64,000 nucleotides of DNA from Candidatus Methylacidiphilum fumarolicum (GTDB taxonomy: Bacteria > Verrucomicrobiota > Verrucomicrobiia > Methylacidiphilales > Methylacidiphilaceae), in NCBI RefSeq assembly GCF_949774925.1, contig NZ_OX458932.1, forward strand, positions 1,550,001 through 1,614,000, read 5' to 3'. Below the pieces are notes generated by a model. That model was given only the letters and a program-made list of their open reading frames with translations. It made no database searches and was not told where the DNA came from. This document shows positions 46,599-55,233 of this stretch, one piece after another (position 1 is the stretch's first letter; every line of letters starts with the position of its first letter). The translations under genes and the position numbers were made by a program.

Positions 46599-47756
46599 AT
46601 GGAGCACACTTGGTTCTTAGCTTCTTTTTGGATGGCTTTGGCAATTTTCTCTGCATTCCTAGCTCTTCAATTTAGGGTCTCTGCAGCACTCATTGAAATA
46701 ATAATTGGCATCTTCGGCCAATATTTAGCTACTTTTCTCTTTGGCAAAACTGGACTAAATCCTAAAGAAGGTTGGATTGCTTTTCTTGCTGGATTAGGTG
46801 CTATTATGCTCACCTTTATGGCTGGCTCTGAGATTGATCCAACTTCTTTTCGAAAACAATGGAAGGAAGCTACCTTTATTGGCCTACTGACTTTTTTTGT
46901 CCCCTTTTTCAGTTGTTCATTTTTTGCCCACGCCATCTTTCAATGGAATTGGAAAGCCTCTTTTCTTACTGGAATTGCTCTTTCTGCTACTTCAGTTGCC
47001 GTTATGTATACGGTACTTCTGGAACTGGGACTGAACAAGACAAACTACGGAAAGGGGCTACTAGTAGCCTGCTTCATCAACGATCTTAGCTCCGTACTCC
47101 TACTGGGATTCCTTTTTGCTCCCTTCGGCTGGAAAACAGTCGTATTAACAGGGTGTGTCCTCATTGGTGCCCTTATTTTACCCAAAATCACTCCTGTTTT
47201 TCTAAAATATTATGCAAACAAGCCCTCAGAGTTAGAAATAAAATACCTCCTATTTTTCCTTTTTGCCTTTGGAGGAGTAGCCGTATGGGCAGGTTCAGAA
47301 GCTGTCTTACCAGCCTATATCATAGGTATGACATTAGCAGGATCGATGGAACAATACCGTGATTTTATTAAACGCCTTCGTACCGTAACGCTAGGAATGC
47401 TGACTCCCTTTTATTTTATTAGAGCTGGATCATTTGTCGATTTAACTGAATTAACAAAAAGCTTTTTGCCTGTTTTCCTTTTATTCATTCTGCAACAGCT
47501 TTCAAAATTTATTAGCATTTTCCCTTTTTTAGTAAAAAGAAAGAAAGTGCAAGAAGCAGCCTATACTACCTTGCTTATGTCGACTGGTTTAACCTTTAAT
47601 GTGATTTGCTGTCTCTATGGGCTTTCTCATGAGATTATTTCTCCAAGACAGTATTCAATTTTAATTCCAGTAATTATTACCACAGCTATTATCCCAACGC
47701 TGGTCGCGAATCGGTTTTTCATTCCCTGGCATCATCTTGAGAAAAAAAGAACTTAA
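46599..47756 (+). CDS. Cation:proton antiporter (CPA2 family)
   Basis: Monovalent cation/H+ exchanger with 385 residues and about 12-13 helices. The N terminus (LALQFRVSAALIEIIIGIFG) and the SATSVAVMYTVLLELGLNKT helix resemble the KefB/NapA group. The two-residue transport site appears as FINDLSS. No TrkA domain is attached. The ATG at 46599 has a GAAGGG ribosome-binding site 7 bp upstream and starts right before the first helix; earlier in-frame starts add a non-conserved stretch. Confidence 0.88.
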   Translation: MEHTWFLASFWMALAIFSAFLALQFRVSAALIEIIIGIFGQYLATFLFGKTGLNPKEGWIAFLAGLGAIMLTFMAGSEIDPTSFRKQWKEATFIGLLTFFVPFFSCSFFAHAIFQWNWKASFLTGIALSATSVAVMYTVLLELGLNKTNYGKGLLVACFINDLSSVLLLGFLFAPFGWKTVVLTGCVLIGALILPKITPVFLKYYANKPSELEIKYLLFFLFAFGGVAVWAGSEAVLPAYIIGMTLAGSMEQYRDFIKRLRTVTLGMLTPFYFIRAGSFVDLTELTKSFLPVFLLFILQQLSKFISIFPFLVKRKKVQEAAYTTLLMSTGLTFNVICCLYGLSHEIISPRQYSILIPVIITTAIIPTLVANRFFIPWHHLEKKRT

Positions 47757-47828
47757 AGAAACTACATTGTTTTTTTTCGACAAGGTTTAAAAAAATATAT
47801 AATGTAATTTTCTCTTGCTAAAACCTTT

Positions 47829-47911
47829 GCCGGTGTGGCGGAATGGCAGACGCGCCAGACTCAAAATCTGGTCCGGGCAACCGGGTGTGGGTTCGACTCC
47901 CTCCACCGGCA
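47829..47911 (+). tRNA. tRNA-Leu (anticodon CAA)
   Basis: Type II tRNA with a long variable arm. The acceptor is GCCGGTG pairing with CACCGGC, the anticodon stem is CCAGA/TCTGG with CAA at 34-36, and the T arm is GTGGG-TTCGACT-CCCTC-like pairing. The discriminator is A and CCA is not encoded. It reads UUG. Confidence 0.95.
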
Positions 47912-48255
47912 CAAAAATCAAAAAGATTTTTTTCTAATTTCCCTTTCCCTACCTTATGAAAACCTTCGGAAGGTTGAACAAATACCTTTTGGGTTGCAAA
48001 TGCGTAATTAAAAAACCCCATAAAGAAAAGCAATACAAGTAAAACAAAACTATACCCAATAAGAGTCTTCGCAAAAATCAATGGAATACTACTTCAGGAT
48101 TGGACCAAGAACCACTTATAGGTTTTCTATCTTTGAAGCTGGATAGCCTTTAGGAAGATAACTGAAATTAGAGGCACGCTCTTTTATTCAGTGGAGGAGG
48201 CGGGGAAAGAACAATTTTACAGCTTATATTTCCCTCTCTTGTATCTCTCCTTTAA
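47912..48255. other. Intergenic region after tRNA-Leu
   Basis: No supported gene in 344 bp. A minus-strand open frame begins at 48081 with a hydrophobic stretch but runs antisense through the tRNA, which argues against it. I see no other signal. Confidence 0.4.
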
Positions 48256-49248
48256 TTACCGATATTCATTTCCTTTTTCCCTATCCAAAATAAGAGAATT
48301 GATATATTGGGCACGTTCAAAGGTCTCAGGATCTGGACATCTCTTTTGGCTCAATAAACCTCTCCATTCTTCTAAGGAAGAATAGCCATGCTCATCCATC
48401 CAATTAACTAGTCCTTTTTCCATGACGTTTAGATATTCAGGCCCATTTTTTAAAAGAGTAGAACAAAGCATGACGACGGTCGCACCCACTAAAATCAACT
48501 GGATAGCATCTTTTGGTTCAATAACACCCCCTGTTGCTGCCAGATCCACTTTTAAGCGATCAAACAAGATTCCAATCCATCTCAAAGAAAGAAAAGTATC
48601 TCGGCTGGTTCCTAGCAGCATTTGGCTTTTAATTTCTATCTTTTCTGTATTTATTCCAGGTTGCATAAATCGATTAAATAAAACAAGTCCGTTAGCCCCT
48701 GCAGCCAGAAACCTCTTTGCCATATTGCCTACATTTGTATAAAAGGGGCTAATTTTTATTGCTAGAGGAATCTGTATCTCTTGTCTAACAAGACGCACGA
48801 TATCTAGTGTAAACATCTCGATGGAATCTGCCGATTGGTCCATATCTGTAGGCATCCAGAAGATATTAAGCTCTAAAGCATCTGCTCCTGCCTCTTCTAT
48901 TTTTTTGGCGAATCGGCACCACCATCCTGGAGATTTGCCATTGAGGCTTGCAATAATTGGAATCTGTACTTTGTTTTTTGCTTCCCTTATCAAATGAAGA
49001 TAAGATTCTGGGCTAAAATACTCTTCAAGAGTAGAAAACTTTGCATACTTACCACTCAAATCTGTATATTGTTTTTCAGCAATTGCTTCCTTGACAATCT
49101 GCTCTTCAAACAATGATGGCAAAACAATGGCTGCAGCTCCAGCTTGTTCTAACTGCTGAATACCTGAAAGAGAAGAGGAAAGAGGAGAAGCCCCAGCCAC
49201 TAAGGGAGACCGCAAAGTAAACCCTAAATACTGTACCTGCAGATTCAT
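48256..49248 (-). CDS. Dihydroorotate dehydrogenase-like flavoprotein
   Basis: A TIM-barrel FMN protein related to class 1 dihydroorotate dehydrogenase. LGFTLRSPLVAGASPLS is the FMN-loop start. ASLNGKSPGWW, ADALELNIFW, LAIKISPFYTN and AATGGVIEPKDAIQLILVGA follow the family. The 330 residues and the absence of a pyr operon suggest the widespread DHOD-like group of uncertain function rather than the pyrimidine enzyme itself. It stands alone. Confidence 0.82.
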   Translation of the reverse strand: MNLQVQYLGFTLRSPLVAGASPLSSSLSGIQQLEQAGAAAIVLPSLFEEQIVKEAIAEKQYTDLSGKYAKFSTLEEYFSPESYLHLIREAKNKVQIPIIASLNGKSPGWWCRFAKKIEEAGADALELNIFWMPTDMDQSADSIEMFTLDIVRLVRQEIQIPLAIKISPFYTNVGNMAKRFLAAGANGLVLFNRFMQPGINTEKIEIKSQMLLGTSRDTFLSLRWIGILFDRLKVDLAATGGVIEPKDAIQLILVGATVVMLCSTLLKNGPEYLNVMEKGLVNWMDEHGYSSLEEWRGLLSQKRCPDPETFERAQYINSLILDREKGNEYR

Positions 49249-49399
49249 TTTTTATTAACGTAAGTGTTTCTTTTGGGTATAGCAACTCAAGATTTTGTCT
49301 GTTTCTGTTCGGACAGATAGTGGCTTTCAATGAATACAGATCAGTGAACCATCCCTTAAAACCTTCCAAATTATGATTTAAAGCATGCACCCTGCTGCT

Positions 49400-50163
49400 T
49401 TATTTCCAATAAATTAGAGAATGAAGGGCTTCTAGCTTTATCCCTTTTTTCCCTTTTAAGGCTATTTCCTTGTTTTTTTTGGCTTCTGTAAAATGTGGTT
49501 TTAGGTTAAGTGCCGTATTAAAATCATTTAAAGCTTCATCAAACCTTCCCAAATCGGTCAAAACAATTCCTCGGTCATTATAGAATTCTGGATTATTCGG
49601 TCCAACTGAATAGCACGGCTCAAATCAGAGAGAGCTTCCTCTCTTTCTCCTTTTCTAAAATGGACCCAACCTCGGTTGTCGAAAGCCAAGGCGTAATCGG
49701 ATTTCAGTCGAAGTGCTTCATTGAAATCCTTGATTGCGGAAAGATAATTTCCTTTTTTATATAAAGCCCAGCCCCTGTTATTATAGACATAGGCATTGGA
49801 TCTATTTCTTCTTATGGATTCAGAATAATCCTTGATAGCCTTTTCATATTGACCTAATTTGGCCTCTACAATGCCTCTTCGATTGAAATAATCTGGCTGA
49901 GGATTGAGTTCTATAGCCCTATTATAATCAGAAATAGCCTTATAATAATGCCCTAGAGCAAACCAAATATCGGCCCTATTATTATAAGCTATGGCTAAAG
50001 TCTCCCTAGAAAGCTCCCCCGAATCTATGGCCTGCGTATAATGCGCTATTGCTTCTTCATAAGATTTATGATATTGCTCATTGAGACCAGCTTGAAATTC
50101 TTGCAATCCAGTCGGAAGGGCTGCAAGAAAAAAGCCAAGGATAAAAGCCAAGCATCCTGTCAT
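49400..50163 (-). pseudogene. TPR-repeat protein with a single-base frameshift
   Basis: A signal-like N terminus (GCLAFILGFFLAALPTG) is followed by at least five 34-residue tetratricopeptide repeats (for example AIAYNNRADIWFALGHYYKA). The frame closes at 49558 after the aberrant tail IIQNSIMTEELF. One base over, the TPR pattern continues without loss: GPNNPEFYNDRGIVLTDLGR, then FDEALNDFNTALNLKP, ending at 49400. A missing C in GGACCGAAT near 49600 explains it. Either the gene is recently broken or the base is a sequencing error. TPR proteins of this kind act as periplasmic scaffolds. Confidence 0.75.
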
Positions 50164-50261
50164 ATCATATACGAAGCAATCATCAAAACACAGATTAGCA
50201 GCCTATTATTCTTCCTACAACAAAGAAATTATACTGAATACTTTTAAGATTCTCTAAGAAT

Positions 50262-50343
50262 AAAAAATCACCTGGCGATTTCTGTAAAACCCAATTGAGA
50301 AAGATGAAGAAGGAGGATTTTTTATATCAAAATCGCCAGGTGA
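50262..50343 (-). terminator. Long-loop intrinsic terminator downstream of TonB receptor 1
   Basis: The minus-strand transcript has a 14-bp perfect stem: TCACCTGGCGATTT at 50343-50330 pairs with AAATCGCCAGGTGA at 50281-50268, followed by a run of six T. The 48-nt loop is unusually long and contains AATCCTCCTTCTTC. It starts about 35 bp after the receptor stop codon. A near-copy lies at 53296-53377. Confidence 0.75.
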
Positions 50344-50377
50344 AATTCGTTCTTTCTTGGTTCTTTTTATCCTAGTT

Positions 50378-53080
50378 TTAGAATTTATAGGCAACTGTTC
50401 CTTCAATCCAGAATGGCCAACCAGCAATAATGCTGCTCATATTGAAAGCACGCGAACCTGCCGATCCAAGACCAAAAGGCAACCAGTACTTTTCATCTGT
50501 AAAGTTATACAGATAAAGCCTTGCCTCCCACTTAGGTTGCGTATAAAAGATCTGAGCATTTAATATAAACTGTGTTGGAATTTTTGTATTATAGAAATAA
50601 TTTAGGTATTGATCACTCATTACTATGGCCCCAAGAGTTACTCCAAGGCCAACGTCAGAGGTATAAGTTACTGTACCGCTAAAATACTGGTCAGGAAATC
50701 CAATAAAAGGATAATTGGAAGAAGGCATCGCACCAGAGATAGGAAAGGGTCCATTGACGAATGGTCCTCCGGCTATAGGCACACCAGTATAATAAGGCAG
50801 TATAGGTGTTAGCTGCCTCATTCCAGGCCCATGGAGTCCTGGAGGAAAACTCGACCATTCCTCAACCGCTCTCATGTAAATGTAGCCCAACCTTGCCCAA
50901 AAATGGCGATCAGGCTGATAAGAAGCATTTATTTCAAAACCTTCTACATTTGTAGGGGTAGCTGGCAAAGGCGCTCCATTAGGCAAAAACCCTAAATTAT
51001 TGAGGATCTGATTTTGAGTAAAAGCAGCAGTGGTGATATACATCTTGTCTTTAAGAATGTTAAACTTCACGCCTCCTTCTATCAGCTGGTTTACTTCGCT
51101 AAAAGAATTTGGTTGGAACGTTGGAGCATATCCTCCAATGACCGCAGCATTAGTAGTCTGAAGCCAGTTAAAATCAAAATAGGCGGTCATCCATGGAAAG
51201 GGTTTATAGACCGGGCTTATGTTTACAAGAGGAGCAAAAGCCGCTGTGCTAAAGTGTGCAAACGGAGCTCCCACTGGTCCAGGAGGCGTGGAAGCATCAA
51301 CAAAGTAAAAATTTGCTCTCGCTCCAAATAGCAGGCTAAACTTGCTTGTCCAATCAATGTTATGCTGATAAAAGGGATTGACCGTCCAATAATTACAATC
51401 CGTAGTTCCACCAGGGCCATTTAAAGGTTCATAAAACCATCCAGGAGGAGCTCCAGGAATCTGCCATTCCCCACCCGCAGGTCCTTTCGGATTATTAACA
51501 GCTTTTGCAAAGGGAGCTAAAAAGACTGCGTTCCAACTATAGGGATTGGTTGTCATCATGCTCCAGACATTTCCTGCATTCCAAAAAGCATCCCCAAAAT
51601 AGTCAAGGTTTCTCTGATAATGCCATTCAATGCCCGCATCAATGTTATGCCGCATTAACATTTCCCCGATTGCCCCCTCCCAAAAGGATTTTTTAACCTC
51701 TTCATCCCCTTCGCTTTTGGAGGTTTCTTTATACTCCTTCATTTCTTTTGACCCCTTCTCAGGAGCAGCAGCTTCTAAGGGAGTGTCAAAATTAACTCTT
51801 ATTTCTGTTCTGTTATCCACTTCATAATCCCCTGAGAGATAAGCAGCCACATACAACGAAGGTTCGATCCAGGAGCTACGCGTATACCAAGCAAAAGTAT
51901 TGTTCACAATCTCAATATTATCTGAAACCTTTACCCGTTGGATAAGCTGAAGCATTCCAGTCATCGCATTGCCCCCGCCTGCAGGATTCACAATATCAGC
52001 CCTTCTGTTTACAGGTACAAAAAATGGACTGGTCAAGGTTCCAGCCAGGGCTCCAGGAGGAAGCATTCCAGCTGTATACAGTCCGTTATCGATGAGGGCA
52101 TTAGTTGGCCTGTTGATTTGATCAGCTAACTGTGGCATAAAGGAATAGGTCCCAAAATCAGCATAAAAATCGACGGTATAATTCTCGTAAGGTTTGGCTC
52201 CAATTGCCGCATAGAAATTCTGCTGATTGTTGTAAATGTTGTTATAATAACTACCCTGTTCTTGCCCCATATAGCTAAAACGCCAGGCCACTTTATCATT
52301 GACTGGACCTCCAACATCAGCCCCCCAAAGATATTGGCTGTACATGCCAGTGGTATCCCATATATATCCTCTAAACTTGTCAAAATAGGGCTGTTTGGTA
52401 ATATAGTTCACACTACCAGGAGTAGGCTGTGTAGCTCCAAAAACCGCATTGGCAGGTCCTTCGGTAATGTCCATTGATTCCACCATATTCCAGCTAAAAG
52501 GAACTCCAGCCATGGAATCGTTTTGAAGAGTCATTTCAATTCCATTTATATAGGGAAGCGCTTGCCTTCCTCGAATGGTGATCGCATTTCCCATCCCCCA
52601 GTTGAGTTCTGTATAAGCTGTCGGAAGAATCTGAGAAACGCTCAGGGGATCAAGATAGCCCTGATAAACCGTTCCGGCAGCTTTTAGCATGGTAGGATTA
52701 ACAGGAGTCACTTGCCTGGGTGTATCCATTACGCTCATGGGGATCCCATAAGTAGAGGACACAGGACCTTGTTCGGTTGGAAGAACCGCTGCATTCGGAG
52801 CACCAAAGGTTTCCACGGCACTTGGGGGAGTCTCTGTTTGTACAGTCACCTCTGGCATCGTTATCCTGCCGCTAGCCGATTCCCTTTGATTATAAACTGG
52901 TATGTAATTTTGTTTGGATTTTTGCTTCCCAGAATGATTTTCTCCGTTGTACTGGGAATCAGATGACGGATTATTAGTAGTAGTAACATCCTCATCATCA
53001 AGACCAAAAAGATTGAGGTTAGTAAACAATAAGACCATCAAGAAAAGTATTATCCAACTTTTTTTCCTCTTTTTAATCAT
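50378..53080 (-). CDS. TonB-dependent outer-membrane receptor, copy 1
   Basis: Energy-coupled uptake receptor of 900 residues. It has a signal peptide (residues 1-26, KKSWIILFLMVLLFTNLNLF), an N-terminal extension rich in Asn/Ser/Gln, a TonB-box-like PEVTVQTE near 76-83, and a plug domain with AITIRGRQALPYINGIEM (about 166-183) and NYITKQPYFDKFRGY. A barrel of about 600 residues ends in the terminal Phe of EGTVAYKF. A strong AGGAGG precedes the ATG at 53080; another in-frame ATG at 53107 would cover it. Tandem Pho-box repeats lie upstream, so phosphate-starvation control is likely. The substrate is unknown. Confidence 0.92.
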   Translation of the reverse strand: MIKKRKKSWIILFLMVLLFTNLNLFGLDDEDVTTTNNPSSDSQYNGENHSGKQKSKQNYIPVYNQRESASGRITMPEVTVQTETPPSAVETFGAPNAAVLPTEQGPVSSTYGIPMSVMDTPRQVTPVNPTMLKAAGTVYQGYLDPLSVSQILPTAYTELNWGMGNAITIRGRQALPYINGIEMTLQNDSMAGVPFSWNMVESMDITEGPANAVFGATQPTPGSVNYITKQPYFDKFRGYIWDTTGMYSQYLWGADVGGPVNDKVAWRFSYMGQEQGSYYNNIYNNQQNFYAAIGAKPYENYTVDFYADFGTYSFMPQLADQINRPTNALIDNGLYTAGMLPPGALAGTLTSPFFVPVNRRADIVNPAGGGNAMTGMLQLIQRVKVSDNIEIVNNTFAWYTRSSWIEPSLYVAAYLSGDYEVDNRTEIRVNFDTPLEAAAPEKGSKEMKEYKETSKSEGDEEVKKSFWEGAIGEMLMRHNIDAGIEWHYQRNLDYFGDAFWNAGNVWSMMTTNPYSWNAVFLAPFAKAVNNPKGPAGGEWQIPGAPPGWFYEPLNGPGGTTDCNYWTVNPFYQHNIDWTSKFSLLFGARANFYFVDASTPPGPVGAPFAHFSTAAFAPLVNISPVYKPFPWMTAYFDFNWLQTTNAAVIGGYAPTFQPNSFSEVNQLIEGGVKFNILKDKMYITTAAFTQNQILNNLGFLPNGAPLPATPTNVEGFEINASYQPDRHFWARLGYIYMRAVEEWSSFPPGLHGPGMRQLTPILPYYTGVPIAGGPFVNGPFPISGAMPSSNYPFIGFPDQYFSGTVTYTSDVGLGVTLGAIVMSDQYLNYFYNTKIPTQFILNAQIFYTQPKWEARLYLYNFTDEKYWLPFGLGSAGSRAFNMSSIIAGWPFWIEGTVAYKF

Positions 53081-53171
53081 TTTTCCTCCTAGATTCCTCC
53101 TAGACATTATAACGAAACGAAAACAGTTAAAACACGCCCTCTTGTTTAGCCTAAAAAAAAGACAAAAGGTA

Positions 53172-53222
53172 GTGACAGTTATGTAAATTATTTATGACAA
53201 CTTTATGACATTTTTATGACAT
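53172..53222 (-). promoter_or_regulatory. Tandem Pho-box repeats upstream of TonB receptor 1
   Basis: Read on the minus strand, five 7-mers recur with exact 11-bp spacing: ATGTCAT, ATGTCAT, TTGTCAT, AATTTAC (degenerate) and CTGTCAC. They are separated by A/T-rich 4-mers such as AAAA. This is the direct-repeat pattern of PhoB boxes (CTGTCAT-N4). The array ends 91 bp before the ATG. A -10-like TTTAGG follows within about 17 bp of the last repeat. Confidence 0.72.
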
Positions 53223-53295
53223 TTTTATTTTTATCATCTCTTTGAAATTCAGATAGATAAGTAATTATATGTGGTTTTTATTTTTTAAATATTGA

Positions 53296-53377
53296 AAAAA
53301 ATCACCTGGCAATTTCTGTAAAACCAAATTGAGGAAGATGAAGAAGGAGGATTTTTTTTATAAAAATCGCCAGGTGA
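53296..53377 (-). terminator. Long-loop intrinsic terminator, second copy (formerly of TonB receptor 2)
   Basis: Near-duplicate of 50262-50343, with the same 14-bp stem, the CCTCC-containing loop and a T7 run. One arm change turns a G-C pair into G-U in the minus-strand RNA, so the fold is kept. It lies directly upstream of the promoter region of receptor 1, where it would end transcription of receptor 2. The IS at 53410-55228 now separates it from that gene. Confidence 0.72.
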
Positions 53378-53409
53378 AATTCGTTCTTTTTTAGTTCTTT
53401 TTATCCTAG

Positions 53410-55228
53410 TCCATCTTCCGCAACGTTACATCATAAGTGATTGCAACAGAACGAAATAGATTTTTCGTTCTGCCTACATTGCCCACTTGGGCGGAGAAGC
53501 GAAGAGGGAAAGTAGATCGATCTTTTGCAGCAAGGCATTCAACTCTGGGGGAATCTGAGAGAAGAGCCCGATCAGCGGTTGTCCTTTTAGAGAGAGGTTG
53601 ACCAAGCGGACCGTCTGAAGACGCCGAAGCACCTTTGGCACCTCTTCGGTAAAGCCCTTGGCCGCCCATTCGGCTCCGAGCCGCGCACTTATCCAGAAGG
53701 CCAGGAAGCAGATCCTTACATGGTTGCGGACCCGGTCCGGTCGCCAGTGATAGACGGGACGGACTTCCAGGTAGCTCTTGAGCTCCGAAAAGGCAGCCTC
53801 GACCTCGAGCCAGCTGCTTATAGTGGGTGAGCACCGCCTGGCCCGAAGCCTTGGTCGCAGGGAGATTGGTCTCCAAGAGATACCAGCCGTCAGTCGCCTC
53901 TTCTTCCTTGACCCGCTCCTGATCCAGTTTCCACCAGAACCGGCCGCCTGCGTCGACGCCGTACTGGAAGTATTTGTGCGCTTGAAGCCTCTGCAGCGCT
54001 CGGCCAACCCGGCTGCCGAGATTCACGGGATTCACCTGCCGGCGTGCCGCCTTCGTGATCTGGCGGAGCACCTCTTCTGCTTGGGCAATGCGGTTTTGTC
54101 GCCGTTCGCGGTCCCGCTGAGCCCGCCATTCTCCTCCCGCAATGACATAGCGCACTCCCTCCTGTTCGATCTCCAGTACCCGCGTCCGGTCCGTTAGCCA
54201 GAGCTGCTGGTCTTCGGGCAGACGACTGAGAATCTCCTGAAGCTTGGCCCGAGTCGACCGGGTCACGTACTCCAGCTCCATGCCAGTCAGGATCTCCAAG
54301 TTCCACCAACTCCTCATCCCCCCGTCGAAGACGAAGGTCGCCTCTTGGATCCCAAACCTCCGTCTGAGCGTGACCAAGAGCCCCGTCAAGGTCGTGCGGT
54401 CCGCCCGATTCCCTCTCAGTACTTCCACATGGAACGGAATCCCCCGACCATCCGTAGCTACCGCCAGAAGAACTTGGCGCCGATCCTGCCGGTGATCCCG
54501 ACTATAGCCATATTGCGCCAGTCCCTCAGGGCCCTCCCCTTCGAAGTAAACGCTCGATAGATCGTAGAGCACCAGGCTCGCCCCCTGCGGCTGACTCCCT
54601 TGGTAAAGCTTCTTCTCAATCCCGCTCCAACAGCCATTCAACTCATCCATCGCCCGGTAGAGCTCGTCCTCATCCAGATCCTTCTCTTCGAGCCCACAAG
54701 CCTTGGCCAGAAGAGTCCCCCGCGCTTCCTCCCGAAGCGCCAGCTTCGAGGAAGGAAAGAGAATCCGGCTAAAAATCATCGCCTTCAAAAGCCTTCGTTT
54801 CCGCTCCGAGCCAACACTGGCAAAGACTTCATCGAGGCCAAAGCGACCCCAGGCTTCTTCGAGAACGGCCAATCCTCCATAATCAAGTGCCTCCTGGGCT
54901 TCGAGCCCCTCTACAGGGACAAGACGCTTCTTTTGCAAGGCCGCCGCCAGCACTTCCCGAGCTTCTTCCGGCAACCGGGTCACGTTGGCGATCCGGCGTG
55001 TCTTCACCTGCTTCCCCACCCGGTAGGACTCTCGGACAATATAGGATCGATAGATCTTCCCTTTGTGGCGTGTGCGGACCTCCTGCAAGTAAATGCCTAC
55101 CAGGCTAACATTTTTCCACTACGATGCCTAAAAAATAATAAAAATATAATAAACTATTGTGTCCTACATGAATTTACATAAGTCATTGATACATCAACAA
55201 AATGGTCAAAAACTTGCGGAAGATGGGA
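53410..55228 (-). mobile_element. IS1634-like insertion sequence (1,819 bp)
   Basis: The ends are near-perfect inverted repeats: the left starts TCCATCTTCCGCAA, and the right, read inward, is TCCCATCTTCCGCAA. Both sides carry TAG (53407-53409 and 55229-55231), a 3-bp target duplication. The empty site is preserved downstream of receptor 1, where the sequence ATCCTAGTTTTAG is uninterrupted (50369-50381). The insertion is 2 bp beyond the stop codon of receptor 2. The element is G+C-rich against its surroundings. Confidence 0.88.
53474..55088 (-). pseudogene. DDE transposase of IS1634-like element, frameshifted
   Basis: DDE_Tnp_1-type transposase. The first Asp lies in LYDLSSVYFEGEGPEGLAQY, the second in ATFVFDGGMRSWWNLEIL. 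The third motif (VEAAFSELKSYLEVRP, with the Glu) is in another frame because of an extra base near 53803; restoring it would give YKQLARVEAAF. Past that point the original frame yields unrelated sequence. The corrected C terminus ends at 53474 (LFASPPKWAM). As written, the enzyme lacks its catalytic Glu. Confidence 0.82.
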
Positions 55229-55233
55229 TAGTT

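Larger units (their letters stand above)
50376..53295. repeat. TonB-receptor duplication, downstream unit
   Basis: This unit, covering the receptor gene and about 215 bp of its upstream region, is repeated at 55232-58134. The copies are nearly identical over most of the gene. Differences cluster at the extreme 5' coding end and a plug-domain segment, with a few others near the 3' end, plus scattered changes in the promoter. Confidence 0.93.

Noticed and set aside
47818-48081. Minus-strand open frame with a hydrophobic N terminus, 87 residues
   Set aside because: Its last third is the antisense of tRNA-Leu(CAA), which cannot be conserved protein sequence, and it has no ribosome-binding site.
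50262-50375. Considered the stem-loop repeat as a MITE or mobile element
   Set aside because: Both copies follow receptor genes, have a T-run and no target duplication; duplication together with the receptor explains the second copy.
53406-53803. C-terminal 130 residues of the 560-residue transposase frame
   Set aside because: They are out of frame relative to the family; the true C terminus lies in the next frame and ends at 53474.
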